Below the pieces are notes generated by a model that worked only from the letters and a program-made list of their open reading frames with translations, searched no databases and had not been told where the DNA came from. From JBBQLG01 sp038327655 (lineage in GTDB: Bacteria > Bacteroidota > Bacteroidia > Cytophagales > Spirosomataceae): 64,000 nucleotides of DNA. The stretch is from positions 1 through 64,000 of the forward strand of contig JBBQLG010000003.1 in NCBI GenBank assembly GCA_038327655.1, read 5' to 3'. The translations under genes were made by a program, and so were the position numbers. Positions 34,251-43,294 of the stretch are shown one piece after another (the stretch's first letter is position 1; every line of letters starts with the position of its first letter).

Positions 34251-35651
34251 TCAGGCTACTTCCTGTGTTTTTTCTGCCGGGGCAATCGGATGGGGCTGTG
34301 CCATTGTTTCCCGAACGAACCCTTCTTTCAGATGCTCGTAGAAGGACACCGGGTCGAGCAGCGACGCGGCTCCCTGCGCCATCAGACCAGCCAGTAGCAG
34401 CTGAAAAATGGCCGAATGCCGGTCGGTCATTTCCAGCACCAGGATTGCTGCCGTGAAGGGCGACCGCACCACCCCCGTCAGAAAACTGACCATGCTCACT
34501 AAGATAACTAAGTTGTGGTCGGCCGGTAATACGTGCGTCAGCCGCGCCAGCCCATCGCCCAAAATAGCCCCGGCACTGAGCGAGGTGGCAAACACGCCCC
34601 CGGCCGCGCCCCCGCTGTAGCTCAGGGCCATACCCGCAAACCGAACCGGAAACAGGTACCAGGGCGTTTGGCCCGTGTTCTGAAACAGCAGCCGGTTGAT
34701 GATGGGTTTGCCCGTTCCCATCGCATCGGGGCCGATCCAGAAGGCCAGCCCGGCCAGTACCAGTCCACAACCGGCTACCCAGCCCGCTTGCGCTGGTAAA
34801 CTTCTGAATCGTTTGCGGTAGTTATTCAGCCATAGCAGCGATTTGGCAAACAGGGCACCCGCCAGCCCGCAAACGATAGCTGCCAGCACCACGATGCCCA
34901 GAAACCAGCCCGTAGTGGCCGACACTTTGGGGTAGCCGAGGTACAGATAAGGCCCCAGGATGGCCTGTGCTGTCATCCCGGCAATGATCACGGCGGTAAA
35001 AACGGCGGTGCGAAACCGGGTGATGTGCGTTTGTGTCAGTTCCTCTACCACGAACACAATACCACCCAAGGGCGTATTGAACGCAGCCGCCAGCCCGGCG
35101 GCCCCCCCCGTGATGAGGGCAATCTGGCGGGATAACTGGGGCCAGCCGGGGGGCTGTAACCGGTTGATGGCCCGAAAAATGGCCGCCGACACCTGAATCG
35201 TTGGTCCCTCGCGGCCAATAACGCCCCCACCCAGCAACAACACGATACTGCTCAGGATTTTGACACCGGCCACGCGCAGACTCAGCAGGTAGCCCGTGCG
35301 GGCGTGAGTAGTTGGATTCGACAGTTCGATGGCGGCCATCACCTGTGGAATACCGCTCCCGCGCGCGGCCGGGGCCAGTTTTTTCACCAGCAGCCACGCG
35401 GCCAGAAACGCCAGCGGCATCAGTACAAACGCCAGCAGGGGTTGCTGGTGCAGCCAGCTGAAACTGATTTTTTCGGCCCACAAAAAGGCTTCTTCGTAGC
35501 CAACGGCCATCAGGCCCGTGAGGAGGGAGGCCACCCAGAACGGTAAACTCTGGAGAATAACCCGGCGCACCCGCTCGGTGTAAAGTTTACGAATCAGGTG
35601 CTTATCGAGCCAGGCCAGTACCCGGGCATACCGCGAAACGTGATCGGTCAT
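34251..35651 (-). CDS. ClC-family chloride channel or exchanger
   Basis: The 466-residue protein has the full ClC set: GSGIP (ARGSGIPQVMA), GREGPTIQ with the gating Glu, a second-half block GGAAGGVFATSLSAGAILG and PFTAAILVLEMTD. No CBS domains follow. It moves chloride, probably with proton exchange, helping cells handle acid or osmotic change. The divergent gap to the coiled-coil gene at 35820 contains repeat array C, which could therefore affect both directions, although its -7 element points away from this gene. Confidence 0.92.
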   Translation of the reverse strand: MTDHVSRYARVLAWLDKHLIRKLYTERVRRVILQSLPFWVASLLTGLMAVGYEEAFLWAEKISFSWLHQQPLLAFVLMPLAFLAAWLLVKKLAPAARGSGIPQVMAAIELSNPTTHARTGYLLSLRVAGVKILSSIVLLLGGGVIGREGPTIQVSAAIFRAINRLQPPGWPQLSRQIALITGGAAGLAAAFNTPLGGIVFVVEELTQTHITRFRTAVFTAVIIAGMTAQAILGPYLYLGYPKVSATTGWFLGIVVLAAIVCGLAGALFAKSLLWLNNYRKRFRSLPAQAGWVAGCGLVLAGLAFWIGPDAMGTGKPIINRLLFQNTGQTPWYLFPVRFAGMALSYSGGAAGGVFATSLSAGAILGDGLARLTHVLPADHNLVILVSMVSFLTGVVRSPFTAAILVLEMTDRHSAIFQLLLAGLMAQGAASLLDPVSFYEHLKEGFVRETMAQPHPIAPAEKTQEVA

Positions 35652-35722
35652 TCGGACAGGGAGAAGTATGTGCGTACAGAGGTAACCCCGATTTCAGGTA
35701 TATGATTGACTGTGAGCCAATG

Positions 35723-35779
35723 TCTAAGCAAATTCTAAGGTTTCTTTAAGACGCCTTTAACGACCGTACCGCACCTTTG
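35723..35779 (+). promoter_or_regulatory. 11-bp direct-repeat array C with promoter
   Basis: TCTAAG at 35723 and 35734, TTTAAG at 35745 and TTTAAC at 35756 follow each other at 11 bases. Ten bases after the array lies CACCTTTG (35772-35779), a -7-like element. The geometry equals array B and controls the coiled-coil protein at 35820. Confidence 0.9.
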
Positions 35780-35819
35780 AGACTATATACTACTGACTGA
35801 GTCTAAACCCATTTGTGCT

Positions 35820-36740
35820 ATGGAAACAAACGTCCGTACTACCCAATTCCTGACCACTGCACTGGCAGTCAGCCTGATTGCACTCGTTGCCGTCGGTTAT
35901 TATTACACGACGAAGAGCCATACCCTGCTGACGCAAACTGATCGTTTCGAGCAACGGGCGGATTCGTTGCTGTCGGCCAAACTCCAGCTCGAAGGCGATG
36001 TACGCTGGCTGAACAAACAACTGACTACGGCTAAAACCGAAAACAGCGACCTGACCAACGACCTGGCCCGCGTAAACCAGCACCTTACCGACAATCAGAC
36101 CCGTCAGCGCGCCCTGCGGCAACGCAACACCGGTCGAACGCTGACTATTCAGGCCTTAAACCAGAACCTGACCCAACTCACCGGCACCCGCGACAGCCTG
36201 ACCGCCCAGATGAACGCCATGCACGATAAAATCGACTGGCAGCAGGATTCGACCGAATCATTGCAGAATCAGCAGTACGCCTTGCAACAAAAATTGGACG
36301 TAGCCGATGCCCGTTTCGTGACGATGGTGCCGCGTTCGGCTGTTACAGGCGACGATTTTCGGGTCGAAGCCACTAAGGCCAACGACCGCCTGACGGCCAA
36401 AGCGAAGAAGGTAAACGCCCTGACCATTTCGTTTGCGGTACCGGCCCAGGCTGGATTGACCGGAACGCAGGCCGTATTTCTGAGCCTGACTAACGAACAC
36501 CATAAGCCAGCCCTGACGCCCCTGCGCACGGAGACTGTTGCCCTGCCCGGCGTAAATGAAGTGGTGCCGGTTCAGGCCATGCAGACGGTTGATTTTACGA
36601 AGAACCCCCGGCGTATCTCCTTTCAGCTCGACCTGGCCGACGCCATCAAACCCGGCCTGTATCGGGCATCGGTTTACACCAAAGGCGGGTATTTAGGCTC
36701 GGTCGAGTTCCGATTCCGGGACAGTTTCTGGTTCTTTTAA
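35820..36740 (+). CDS. Membrane-anchored coiled-coil protein
   Basis: A 306-residue protein with one N-terminal membrane helix (about 10-30), then about 130 residues of predicted coiled coil with heptad-like Leu and many Gln, Asn and Thr (ADSLLSAKLQLEGDV, LTGTRDSLTAQMNAM). A beta-rich C-terminal domain of about 120 residues follows (VNALTISFAVPAQAGLTG, RISFQLDLADAI). No family is recognised. It is likely exposed to the periplasm and anchored in the inner membrane. Array C just upstream puts it in the candidate stress regulon, and a strong terminator follows. Confidence 0.8.
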   Translation: METNVRTTQFLTTALAVSLIALVAVGYYYTTKSHTLLTQTDRFEQRADSLLSAKLQLEGDVRWLNKQLTTAKTENSDLTNDLARVNQHLTDNQTRQRALRQRNTGRTLTIQALNQNLTQLTGTRDSLTAQMNAMHDKIDWQQDSTESLQNQQYALQQKLDVADARFVTMVPRSAVTGDDFRVEATKANDRLTAKAKKVNALTISFAVPAQAGLTGTQAVFLSLTNEHHKPALTPLRTETVALPGVNEVVPVQAMQTVDFTKNPRRISFQLDLADAIKPGLYRASVYTKGGYLGSVEFRFRDSFWFF

Positions 36741-36757
36741 GCATAGTCCGGACATCA

Positions 36758-36795
36758 ACAAAAAAGCCTTTCAAGCCAATGAAGGGCTTTTTTGT
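36758..36795 (+). terminator. Rho-independent terminator after the coiled-coil gene
   Basis: A 15-base stem with one mismatch (arms 36758-36772 and 36781-36795, core AAAAAAGCC and GGGCTTTTTT) and an 8-base loop contains a run of six T. It lies 18 bases after the stop at 36740. The A-rich left arm means it could also end transcription from the other strand. Confidence 0.9.
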
Positions 36796-37029
36796 TGGCT
36801 ATATGTCGCGGAGTGGTCATTTCATAAGCCACTGTCGGGTCCGATAGAACTGTGGCAGGTACTGCCGGTCTATGGCCGGACTTAACCGGCTGCGGCTGTA
36901 TGCGGTCTGGTTCATCGCGCTGATCATTATGTAGCGTGCCAGCCGTTGGAATGGCGGCATCAAAAGGTGGTACAAGCAGGCGTGGCTGCGTTATTTGTAA
37001 CTTGCCCGCCAACGCCCGTTTCAGACAAA

Positions 37030-37611
37030 ATGGCCAAAGAAGTACTTATCGCGTTTATCCAGAGCAACATACCCGTATCGGGTTCGGCTCTGACCAACAT
37101 TATCGACCAGTTTGCCGAGCGGCTTATCAAAAAGAATGAGTTTTTTCTGAAAGAAGGCACCGTCAGCAACGACTACTTTTTTCTGGAAACGGGCTGTATG
37201 CGGGCCTTCACCCACGACCCCGACGGCAACGAAGTAACCACCTATTTCTACGCTAAAAACAAATACGTCTTTGAGGTATCGTCGCTGTTTATGCGGACCG
37301 TTTCGACGGAAAACATTCAGGCCCTGACCGATTGTGCCGGTTATTCCATTACGTTCGAGACGCTGAATAAACTCTTTCATGCCTCACCCGAATTTCGGGA
37401 ATTTGGCCGGATGATGCTCGTCAAAGCCTTTGCGGCCTTTAAACAGCGGACGCTGGAGTTAATCAACAAAAGTGCCGAAGAACGATACGAGAATTTGATG
37501 ACTACCGACCGGGACGTTTTTCAATACGCCCAACTCAAACACATTGCGTCGTACCTCGGCATTACCGATACGTCGCTGAGCCGTATCCGGCGCGAATCCA
37601 CCAAAAAATAG
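37030..37611 (+). CDS. Crp/Fnr-family transcriptional regulator
   Basis: From the ATG at 37030 the protein has 193 residues: a cyclic-nucleotide-binding-like beta barrel (FFLKEGTVSNDYFFLETGCM onwards) and a C-terminal helix-turn-helix (QLKHIASYLGITDTSLSRIR). Residues that bind cAMP in CRP are not conserved, as usual in Bacteroidota members. It is 82 bases before the membrane protein gene and NmrA-type reductase, and may regulate them. The 230 bases between the terminator and this start hold no gene that I recognise. Confidence 0.87.
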   Translation: MAKEVLIAFIQSNIPVSGSALTNIIDQFAERLIKKNEFFLKEGTVSNDYFFLETGCMRAFTHDPDGNEVTTYFYAKNKYVFEVSSLFMRTVSTENIQALTDCAGYSITFETLNKLFHASPEFREFGRMMLVKAFAAFKQRTLELINKSAEERYENLMTTDRDVFQYAQLKHIASYLGITDTSLSRIRRESTKK

Positions 37612-37693
37612 GCTATCCTTGATTTCTTGCCATTTGGCAAGCATCCTGATTTGAGGGCATAGTTCCTTTGCATTGTCAACTAAACGCAATGTC

Positions 37694-38401
37694 ATGGAAC
37701 AACTTCCGCTCTACATCCCCCTCGTTTTCGGGTTTGCCGTACTGGTCGCTGTCTGGCTGTTTGCCCGCGCCACGCACGACAACCGAACGTTTCTGATCGC
37801 GATCACAGCCTGGATTGCAGTTCAGTCGGTCATGGGTCTTGCGGGGTTCTACACCGCTACCACGCCCGGACCACCCCGGTTTCCGCTGCTGTTGCTTCCG
37901 CCCATCCTGACTATCGTCTTAGTAATGAGTACCGCACGGGGCAAAGCGTTCGTCGATAGCTTAGACGTAAAGGCGTTGACGCTGTTTCACGTCGTCCGTA
38001 TTCCCGTCGAAATCGTGTTGTTGTGGCTGTTTACACACAAAGCCATTCCCGAACTGATGACGTTTGAGGGCCGGAATTTTGACATTTTCTCCGGTCTATC
38101 GGCTCCGCTGGTCTACTATTTTGGCTTCGTGAAAAACCAGCCCAATAAGCCACTCTTGCTGATCTGGAATTTTGTTTGCCTCGCCTTAGTCGTGAACGTT
38201 GCAGTGAACGGGCTGCTGTCGGCCCCGACTCCGTTCCAGCAATTCGCCTTCGACCAGCCGAATATTGCCATTGGCTATTTCCCCTTCAATCTGTTGCCGT
38301 CGTGTTTAGTGCCGCTGGTTATTTTCGGTCATCTGGCATCCCTCCGGCAGTTGCTCAGCAAAAAAACAGTACCAACTAACGTAAACATCGTACAGTCATG
38401 A
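37694..38401 (+). CDS. Multi-pass membrane protein of unknown function
   Basis: I start at the ATG at 37694, giving 235 residues with about seven hydrophobic helices (first LYIPLVFGFAVLVAVWLFA) and short loops. The family is not known to me. It overlaps the following reductase gene by four bases (ATGA), so the two are translated together. A decayed second copy of this gene family, with matching start and end but most of the middle deleted, lies at 52255-52455. Confidence 0.8.
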   Translation: MEQLPLYIPLVFGFAVLVAVWLFARATHDNRTFLIAITAWIAVQSVMGLAGFYTATTPGPPRFPLLLLPPILTIVLVMSTARGKAFVDSLDVKALTLFHVVRIPVEIVLLWLFTHKAIPELMTFEGRNFDIFSGLSAPLVYYFGFVKNQPNKPLLLIWNFVCLALVVNVAVNGLLSAPTPFQQFAFDQPNIAIGYFPFNLLPSCLVPLVIFGHLASLRQLLSKKTVPTNVNIVQS

Positions 38402-39447
38402 ACGACAAAATTCTGATCACCGCAGCGACCGGAAAAACGGGGTACGCGGCCACCGTCGAGTTACTAAAAGCCGGTTATCCGGTGAAAATTTACGTCCGTT
38501 CCCGCAACGCGAAAGCCCTTGAACTCGAAAAAATCGGAGCCGAAATCGCCATCGGTACGTTCGATAATTTCGGGCAGTGGAAAAACGCCCTGACCGACGT
38601 AAAGAAAGTGTATTACTGCTACCCGATGATGAAGGGAATGCCCGGAAACATCCCCATTTTCATCAAAGCCGCCCAGGAAGCGGGTGTAGAAGCGGTCGTA
38701 TTTATGGGGCAGCGCATTGCCGAATTTGCCGACACGGGTAGCCTGCTGACCAACGACATCCGCACCGCCTACGGCTTGCTGGAAAAATCGGGCCTGAACG
38801 TGGTCTATTTCATACCCGGTTATTTTGCCGATAATGCCTTTGTGGTCACGGAATTTGTGTTGCAACTCGGTTTCATGGCCAATCCGTTCGGTACCGGCAA
38901 AAACCCCTGGATTTCCAACGGAGACATGGGTCGGTGCCTTGCCGCCCTGCTGAAAAACCCCACGCCTTACATCGGGCAGCGACTATTTCCGACGGGACCA
39001 AAATCCATTTCGCCACCCGAAATGGCTGCCATTTTCGCCAAAGTCAGTGGGCGCAGCGTCCGGGCTGTGTCCTCACCGGAATGGTTGTTTTTGAAAGCGG
39101 GTATGATGTTGGGGAAGGATTTTGGGTTCGATGCGTTTAGTATTGTTCAGGCTACATTCTATAACCGGCAGATGCAACTGAACCGCTTCGATATTGCCCC
39201 CACCGACGTGGTGAAACGCCTGACGGGCCGCGAACCCGAAGACTTCGAGACCATCACCCGGCAGTATTTTGATAAATCACCGTACCGGAAGCGTACCTTT
39301 TCCAACTGGCTGTCGGCGATAAAAAAATTCATGCTGATGCCGTTAACGCCGGTGCCGGGTGTCAGACAACGGGAAGTCCTGAACACCTCGCCGATTACCA
39401 GTTTCCCGGCAGAACGAGTTACAGCCGAACCCCATCAATCTGTTTAG
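38398..39447 (+). CDS. NmrA-like NAD(P)-binding protein
   Basis: The 349-residue protein starts with the atypical-SDR motif ILITAATGKTGYAATVELL (TGxxGxxG-like), followed by VKIYVRSRNAKALELEKIG, the family pattern that reads NADP by an Arg. The region MGQRIAEFADTG and the C-terminal half match NmrA/QOR2-like sensors and reductases. Its start overlaps the membrane protein gene. The reaction is unknown. A perfect 19-base hairpin follows 32 bases after its stop. Confidence 0.85.
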   Translation: MNDKILITAATGKTGYAATVELLKAGYPVKIYVRSRNAKALELEKIGAEIAIGTFDNFGQWKNALTDVKKVYYCYPMMKGMPGNIPIFIKAAQEAGVEAVVFMGQRIAEFADTGSLLTNDIRTAYGLLEKSGLNVVYFIPGYFADNAFVVTEFVLQLGFMANPFGTGKNPWISNGDMGRCLAALLKNPTPYIGQRLFPTGPKSISPPEMAAIFAKVSGRSVRAVSSPEWLFLKAGMMLGKDFGFDAFSIVQATFYNRQMQLNRFDIAPTDVVKRLTGREPEDFETITRQYFDKSPYRKRTFSNWLSAIKKFMLMPLTPVPGVRQREVLNTSPITSFPAERVTAEPHQSV

Positions 39448-39479
39448 TGCCGGGCTTTAGGTCACCGACCAGTTCCAGC

Positions 39480-39532
39480 CGTCTCAACCGCTTCGGCACT
39501 TCCTCGTGGCTACTGCCGAAGCGGTTGAGACG
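39480..39532. terminator. Perfect 19-bp hairpin between convergent genes
   Basis: Arms 39480-39498 and 39514-39532 are exact reverse complements (core CAACCGCTTCGGCA) with a 15-base loop. It lies between two genes that face each other, and no T run follows on either strand, so it is either a bidirectional terminator of the T-less type or a palindromic repeat. The hairpin at 47147 has the same style. Confidence 0.7.
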
Positions 39533-39587
39533 ACAGGAATAGATGATGTTTAGGATGGTCTGGACTGTATTAGCCGTCCCGAACGAA

Positions 39588-40484
39588 TCACTTCTGATTG
39601 AAAACAGCCGCAAACTCGCTGGCAAAGTCGGTTAGTTTTACCTTACCCATCGTGGCGGGCTTGTGCCGGTCGTAGTCTTCCCGCAGCTTCCCGTTGTGGA
39701 TGGCCGCGTTCAACTCAACGAAGAGCGTGGCCAGATGCGCGGGTACGCCGTTCTGTTCGAGACCAGTTTGCGCCTGCTCGTCCGTCAGCAATACCCATTC
39801 CATGTCGGGTTTACCAAGGGCAGCACCCAGGGCGTGGGCAACTTGGGTGGGCGTAGATTCGTCACTAACTACGTAGCGGATGCTGATTCCGGGAGCCGCC
39901 GAGCCGGGAGTTACCAGTTCTTCAGCCGCAACGGTGGCAATATCGCTGGGGTGTACCATCACCAGCAGGTCGTTGCCCCCGTAGTTGGTGCTGATGCGGC
40001 CCGTGTACTTTATCATGTTGATAAAACCGTAAAAATTGGTGTAGAACGATCCCGCCCGCAGGTGTGTGATGGATACGTCCGGCAATTCATTCAGGATGCC
40101 TTCTGTTTCGTGCGACCCGACGATAAACCCGGTTCCTTTGGCTAAATGGGCACCCCAACTGCTCAGGTGAACCACCCGCTTTACACCCGACTGCCGGATG
40201 GCCCGGGCGTAACTGTTGCCGATTTCGCGGTAATAGGCCCGCACGTCGGGAGCGGCAAAGTTGGGTGGCACCATGCAATAGACCGCATCGGCCCCGGCGA
40301 AGGCAGCCGTCAGGAAATCGGGGTCCTGCAACGAACCAATGGCCGCTTTTGCGTCCAGGGCGTCAATGTCGGATTGCCTTTCCGCACTGTGGCTGATGAC
40401 CGTAACGGTGTGGCCCTGCCGGACTAACGTTTCGGTCAGGGGCTTGCTGATGTTGCCCAGTGAGCCGGTTATTACAATGTTCAT
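39588..40484 (-). CDS. NmrA-like NAD(P)H-binding protein
   Basis: I use the ATG at 40484 (298 residues), which starts directly with the nucleotide-binding MNIVITGSLGNISKPL. DAVYCMVPPNF and VVHLSSWGAHLAKGTG match NmrA-type and NAD(P)H:quinone-reductase-2-like proteins. It is likely a redox sensor or reductase of small quinone-like molecules, but no substrate can be named. The SDR gene 35 bases upstream is co-oriented, so the two probably share a transcript. Confidence 0.85.
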   Translation of the reverse strand: MNIVITGSLGNISKPLTETLVRQGHTVTVISHSAERQSDIDALDAKAAIGSLQDPDFLTAAFAGADAVYCMVPPNFAAPDVRAYYREIGNSYARAIRQSGVKRVVHLSSWGAHLAKGTGFIVGSHETEGILNELPDVSITHLRAGSFYTNFYGFINMIKYTGRISTNYGGNDLLVMVHPSDIATVAAEELVTPGSAAPGISIRYVVSDESTPTQVAHALGAALGKPDMEWVLLTDEQAQTGLEQNGVPAHLATLFVELNAAIHNGKLREDYDRHKPATMGKVKLTDFASEFAAVFNQK

Positions 40485-40519
40485 CGCTCTGTTGGTTAGC
40501 TTGTTAAATGGTTGCCCGA

Positions 40520-41257
40520 TTACCAAGGGCTGATCCCGGTTTCGGGCGCATTATCATCGCTGAAGAACTGGCCCGTTGGACCATCCGGCCCCAGCGTGGC
40601 GGCTTTTACCACCCGGCCAGCGGCATCGGACACGCTTCCGGGACCGCTGTGATTATTAAAATCAGTGGCGGTATAGCCGGGGTCGACGGCATTAACTTTG
40701 AACGGCGTATCGCGCAGGTTATGCGCCAGCACAATGGTGAATCCGTTGAGTGCCGCTTTGGACGAAACATAACTGGCCGGCTTGACCTGATAATACTTCC
40801 ACGCAGGGTCATCCTGCAACGTCAGCGACCCCAAACCGGAGGTGACGTTGACGATTCGGGGTTCCGGCGACTGCCGCAGCAGGTCCATAAACGCCTGGGT
40901 TACTTCGATAACACCAAAAAAGTTGGTCTCAAACACCTGCCTGAATACGCTGATGTTGGTGTCGACCGCTGTTTGTGGCAAACCACCGGCAATCCCGGCA
41001 TTATTAATCAGGACGTCGAGCACCGGTGTTTTCTGGCCCAGCACGGTGCGGGCTGCTTTTATGGAGTCGATGTTATCGACATCAATCTCGATAGGCTCCA
41101 CCTGATCTAAGCCTTCTGCCTGCAACTGGCTGACCGCCTGCTGCCCTTTTTGCCTGTCGCGGCATCCCAGATACACGTAATACCCCTGCCGGAGTAGCTG
41201 CCGGGCGGTTTCAAAGCCAATGCTTTTGTTGGCTCCTGTTATCAGTACTGTTTTCAT
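40520..41257 (-). CDS. Short-chain dehydrogenase/reductase
   Basis: A classical SDR of 245 residues: cofactor motif TGANKSIG, LINNAGIAG, catalytic Ser in IVNVTSGLGSL and YVSSKAAL as YxxxK, ending near a Pro-Gly-Tyr-Thr block. The long gap between Ser and Tyr is common in carbonyl-reductase-type members. It is likely NADP-dependent because of the basic residue after the first strand (CRDRQKG). It is transcribed leftward with the NmrA-like gene and preceded by an AraC gene facing the same way. Confidence 0.88.
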   Translation of the reverse strand: MKTVLITGANKSIGFETARQLLRQGYYVYLGCRDRQKGQQAVSQLQAEGLDQVEPIEIDVDNIDSIKAARTVLGQKTPVLDVLINNAGIAGGLPQTAVDTNISVFRQVFETNFFGVIEVTQAFMDLLRQSPEPRIVNVTSGLGSLTLQDDPAWKYYQVKPASYVSSKAALNGFTIVLAHNLRDTPFKVNAVDPGYTATDFNNHSGPGSVSDAAGRVVKAATLGPDGPTGQFFSDDNAPETGISPW

Positions 41258-41333
41258 GTTTGAGTGGTTATGAATTATTGACAGTACAAAAGTACCGCAC
41301 GCTATTCACCCGGCTGGAACACATTCTGCGGCA

Positions 41334-42227
41334 TTACTGGTACATTTTACGGATGGTGCTTCGGTAGTTGGCAGGCGTCACGCCGGTTTCGCGTTTGAAG
41401 AAACGGGTGAAGTAGGAAGCGTCCGAAAAACCGAGGTCGAACGTGATTTCCTTCAGCGGGGTGCTGGTGTGAAAGAGCAAACGCCGGGCTTCGAGTATCA
41501 ATCGTTCGTGGATGTGTTTGATGGCGGGCCTGCCACTATACTGTTTCACCACCTCGCTCAAGTGCCCGGCCGATATATTGAGCATCGACGCATACGCACT
41601 TACTTCGTGCCGTTCGCGGAAACACTCGTCAATCTTCGTTTGGAACTTCCTGAGCAACAGCTTGTCGGCCGAGGGGTCGTTGTTGGTATATTGCTCCGTG
41701 TACAGGCGGCTCAAATAGGTAAGCAGCACCGTGAGGTAAGCACTCAGCATCCGTTGCTGCCACTCGCCGGGCCGTTGGTACTCCAGTCGAATCTTGTTCA
41801 CCATGTCTTCAACGAAGCGAACATCCGCTTCCGCGAGCAACAATTCAGGGCCATTCTGAAAATGCTGGATCAGTGGCAACCGGCTTAACGCCCCATTTTC
41901 CTGTAGTGCCAGGAATGCATCGGTGAAAGCAATGCCCGTACTCCACAACTGGTTAAACTCTTCCTTGACGATAACCTGGCCCGGCCCAGTAAAGTAAACC
42001 GTGTTGTCTTTCGGGACGTAAGGCCTCATATCGATCCACTGGCGGGTATTGCCCGCGTGCCTGACGAATACCAGCAGATAATGATCCTTCCGGTGTGGTA
42101 CAAGCAGTTCCGCCGGGTTGGGGAAATCACCTTCGTAGGTATAGACCCTGAACTGGTTGCTACCGGTTACCTCGTCCGGCTCCAACTGGTAAATCGGTAC
42201 GGGCGAATCAATAGTAATTGGCTGCAT
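41334..42227 (-). CDS. AraC-family transcriptional regulator
   Basis: The 297-residue protein has an N-terminal cupin-like sensor and a C-terminal pair of helix-turn-helix motifs: first ASMLNISAGHLSEVVKQYSG, second ITFDLGFSDASYFTRFFKRE with the AraC signature TGVTPANYR. Its ligand is unknown. It lies 76 bases upstream of the SDR/NmrA pair in the same direction and may control it. It differs clearly from the two AraC paralogues at 42282 and 44355. Confidence 0.9.
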   Translation of the reverse strand: MQPITIDSPVPIYQLEPDEVTGSNQFRVYTYEGDFPNPAELLVPHRKDHYLLVFVRHAGNTRQWIDMRPYVPKDNTVYFTGPGQVIVKEEFNQLWSTGIAFTDAFLALQENGALSRLPLIQHFQNGPELLLAEADVRFVEDMVNKIRLEYQRPGEWQQRMLSAYLTVLLTYLSRLYTEQYTNNDPSADKLLLRKFQTKIDECFRERHEVSAYASMLNISAGHLSEVVKQYSGRPAIKHIHERLILEARRLLFHTSTPLKEITFDLGFSDASYFTRFFKRETGVTPANYRSTIRKMYQ

Positions 42228-42281
42228 TGGCTAAAAGCTGTTTCCGGTAACAGTTGTTCCAAACCCTTTGTTCGGCTTCAA

Positions 42282-43199
42282 TCAGTTGAATGACTGCCGG
42301 AAAGCCAGCGGGGTTAGGCTGGTTTTGGTCTTAAACAGTTTACTGAAGGATTGCGGATGTTCAAAACCCAGTTCGTAGGCAATTTCGGTAACCGACAGGC
42401 TGGTACCGGTCAATCGCTCTTTGGCTTGTTCAATGAGTTTATCGTGGATGTGCTGCTGGGCATTTTGCCCGGTTAGCGAACGCAGCATATCACTCAGATA
42501 GCTGGGCGATGTATGTACCTGGTCTGCCAGATACTGCACCGTGGGTATGCCCTGCTCCGCTGATTTATTGTTGCCGAAATAATCAGCTAAAATTTCTTCC
42601 AGTTTTTGTAACAAATCATGGCTGACGGCTTTACGGATGATAAACTGACGCTTGTAAAACCGATTGGCGTAGTTCAGCAACAGCTCAAGTTGAGCGATGA
42701 CGACGTTCTGGCTGAAATCGTCGATTCGGCTGTTCAGTTCGGTTTCGATGAGGTTGAAAAGGGAAATAATCGTTGCTTTTTCATCTACCGACAGGTGCAG
42801 TGCTTCGTTGGTTGAGTAAGCGAAGAAGCCATATTGCCTGATGGCCCTGGCTAACGGATACCCTAAAAAGAAATCGGGGTGGATGAGCAGCGTAAATTCG
42901 GAACACACGCTGGTATCGTTCTCATGACTACCAATAACCTGGCCCGGAGCCGCGAATAACAAACCGCCCTCATCGAAATCGTAATAGCTTTGGCCGTACT
43001 TTAATTTGCCACTGAGGTTTGGTTTGTACGATAGTTTATAAAAACTCAGCACATGGTTTTGAGGAAATTTATCCGGTTCAACCGAATCAGTCGCCCCGTT
43101 GATCAGACTAATCAGCGGATGCTTCGGTTTCGGCAAGTCCAGCGCCTGGTGAACAGCGGATAATGACTCGAATTTGTGGGGGACGTTTTCTTTTTTCAT
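42282..43199 (-). CDS. AraC-family regulator, paralogue 1
   Basis: From the ATG at 43199 the protein has 305 residues. The N-terminal sensor contains KYGQSYYDFDEGGLLFAAPG and the C-terminal AraC domain has LADQVHTSPSYLSDMLRSLT and IAYELGFEHPQSFSKLFKTK, ending AFRQSFN. It is a clear paralogue of the regulator at 44355: both share FDEG-xx-F-APGQV, IVAQLELL or VIAQLELL, IHDKLIE and the same last residues. An SDR gene lies between the two, which suggests a duplicated regulator-reductase unit. Confidence 0.9.
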   Translation of the reverse strand: MKKENVPHKFESLSAVHQALDLPKPKHPLISLINGATDSVEPDKFPQNHVLSFYKLSYKPNLSGKLKYGQSYYDFDEGGLLFAAPGQVIGSHENDTSVCSEFTLLIHPDFFLGYPLARAIRQYGFFAYSTNEALHLSVDEKATIISLFNLIETELNSRIDDFSQNVVIAQLELLLNYANRFYKRQFIIRKAVSHDLLQKLEEILADYFGNNKSAEQGIPTVQYLADQVHTSPSYLSDMLRSLTGQNAQQHIHDKLIEQAKERLTGTSLSVTEIAYELGFEHPQSFSKLFKTKTSLTPLAFRQSFN

Positions 43200-43294
43200 A
43201 GTGAGCAGTATGTAAACGGATAACCGATACGACACTTTTTGCCTCGGTTATCCGTCGTTCTTTATCAGGAATCGGCCTGCGTTCTGTTTTACGT

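Noticed and set aside
34192..34770. Upstream extension of the universal stress protein frame
   Set aside because: It is an out-of-frame shadow of the ClC gene; the Usp fold starts at the ATG at 34191.
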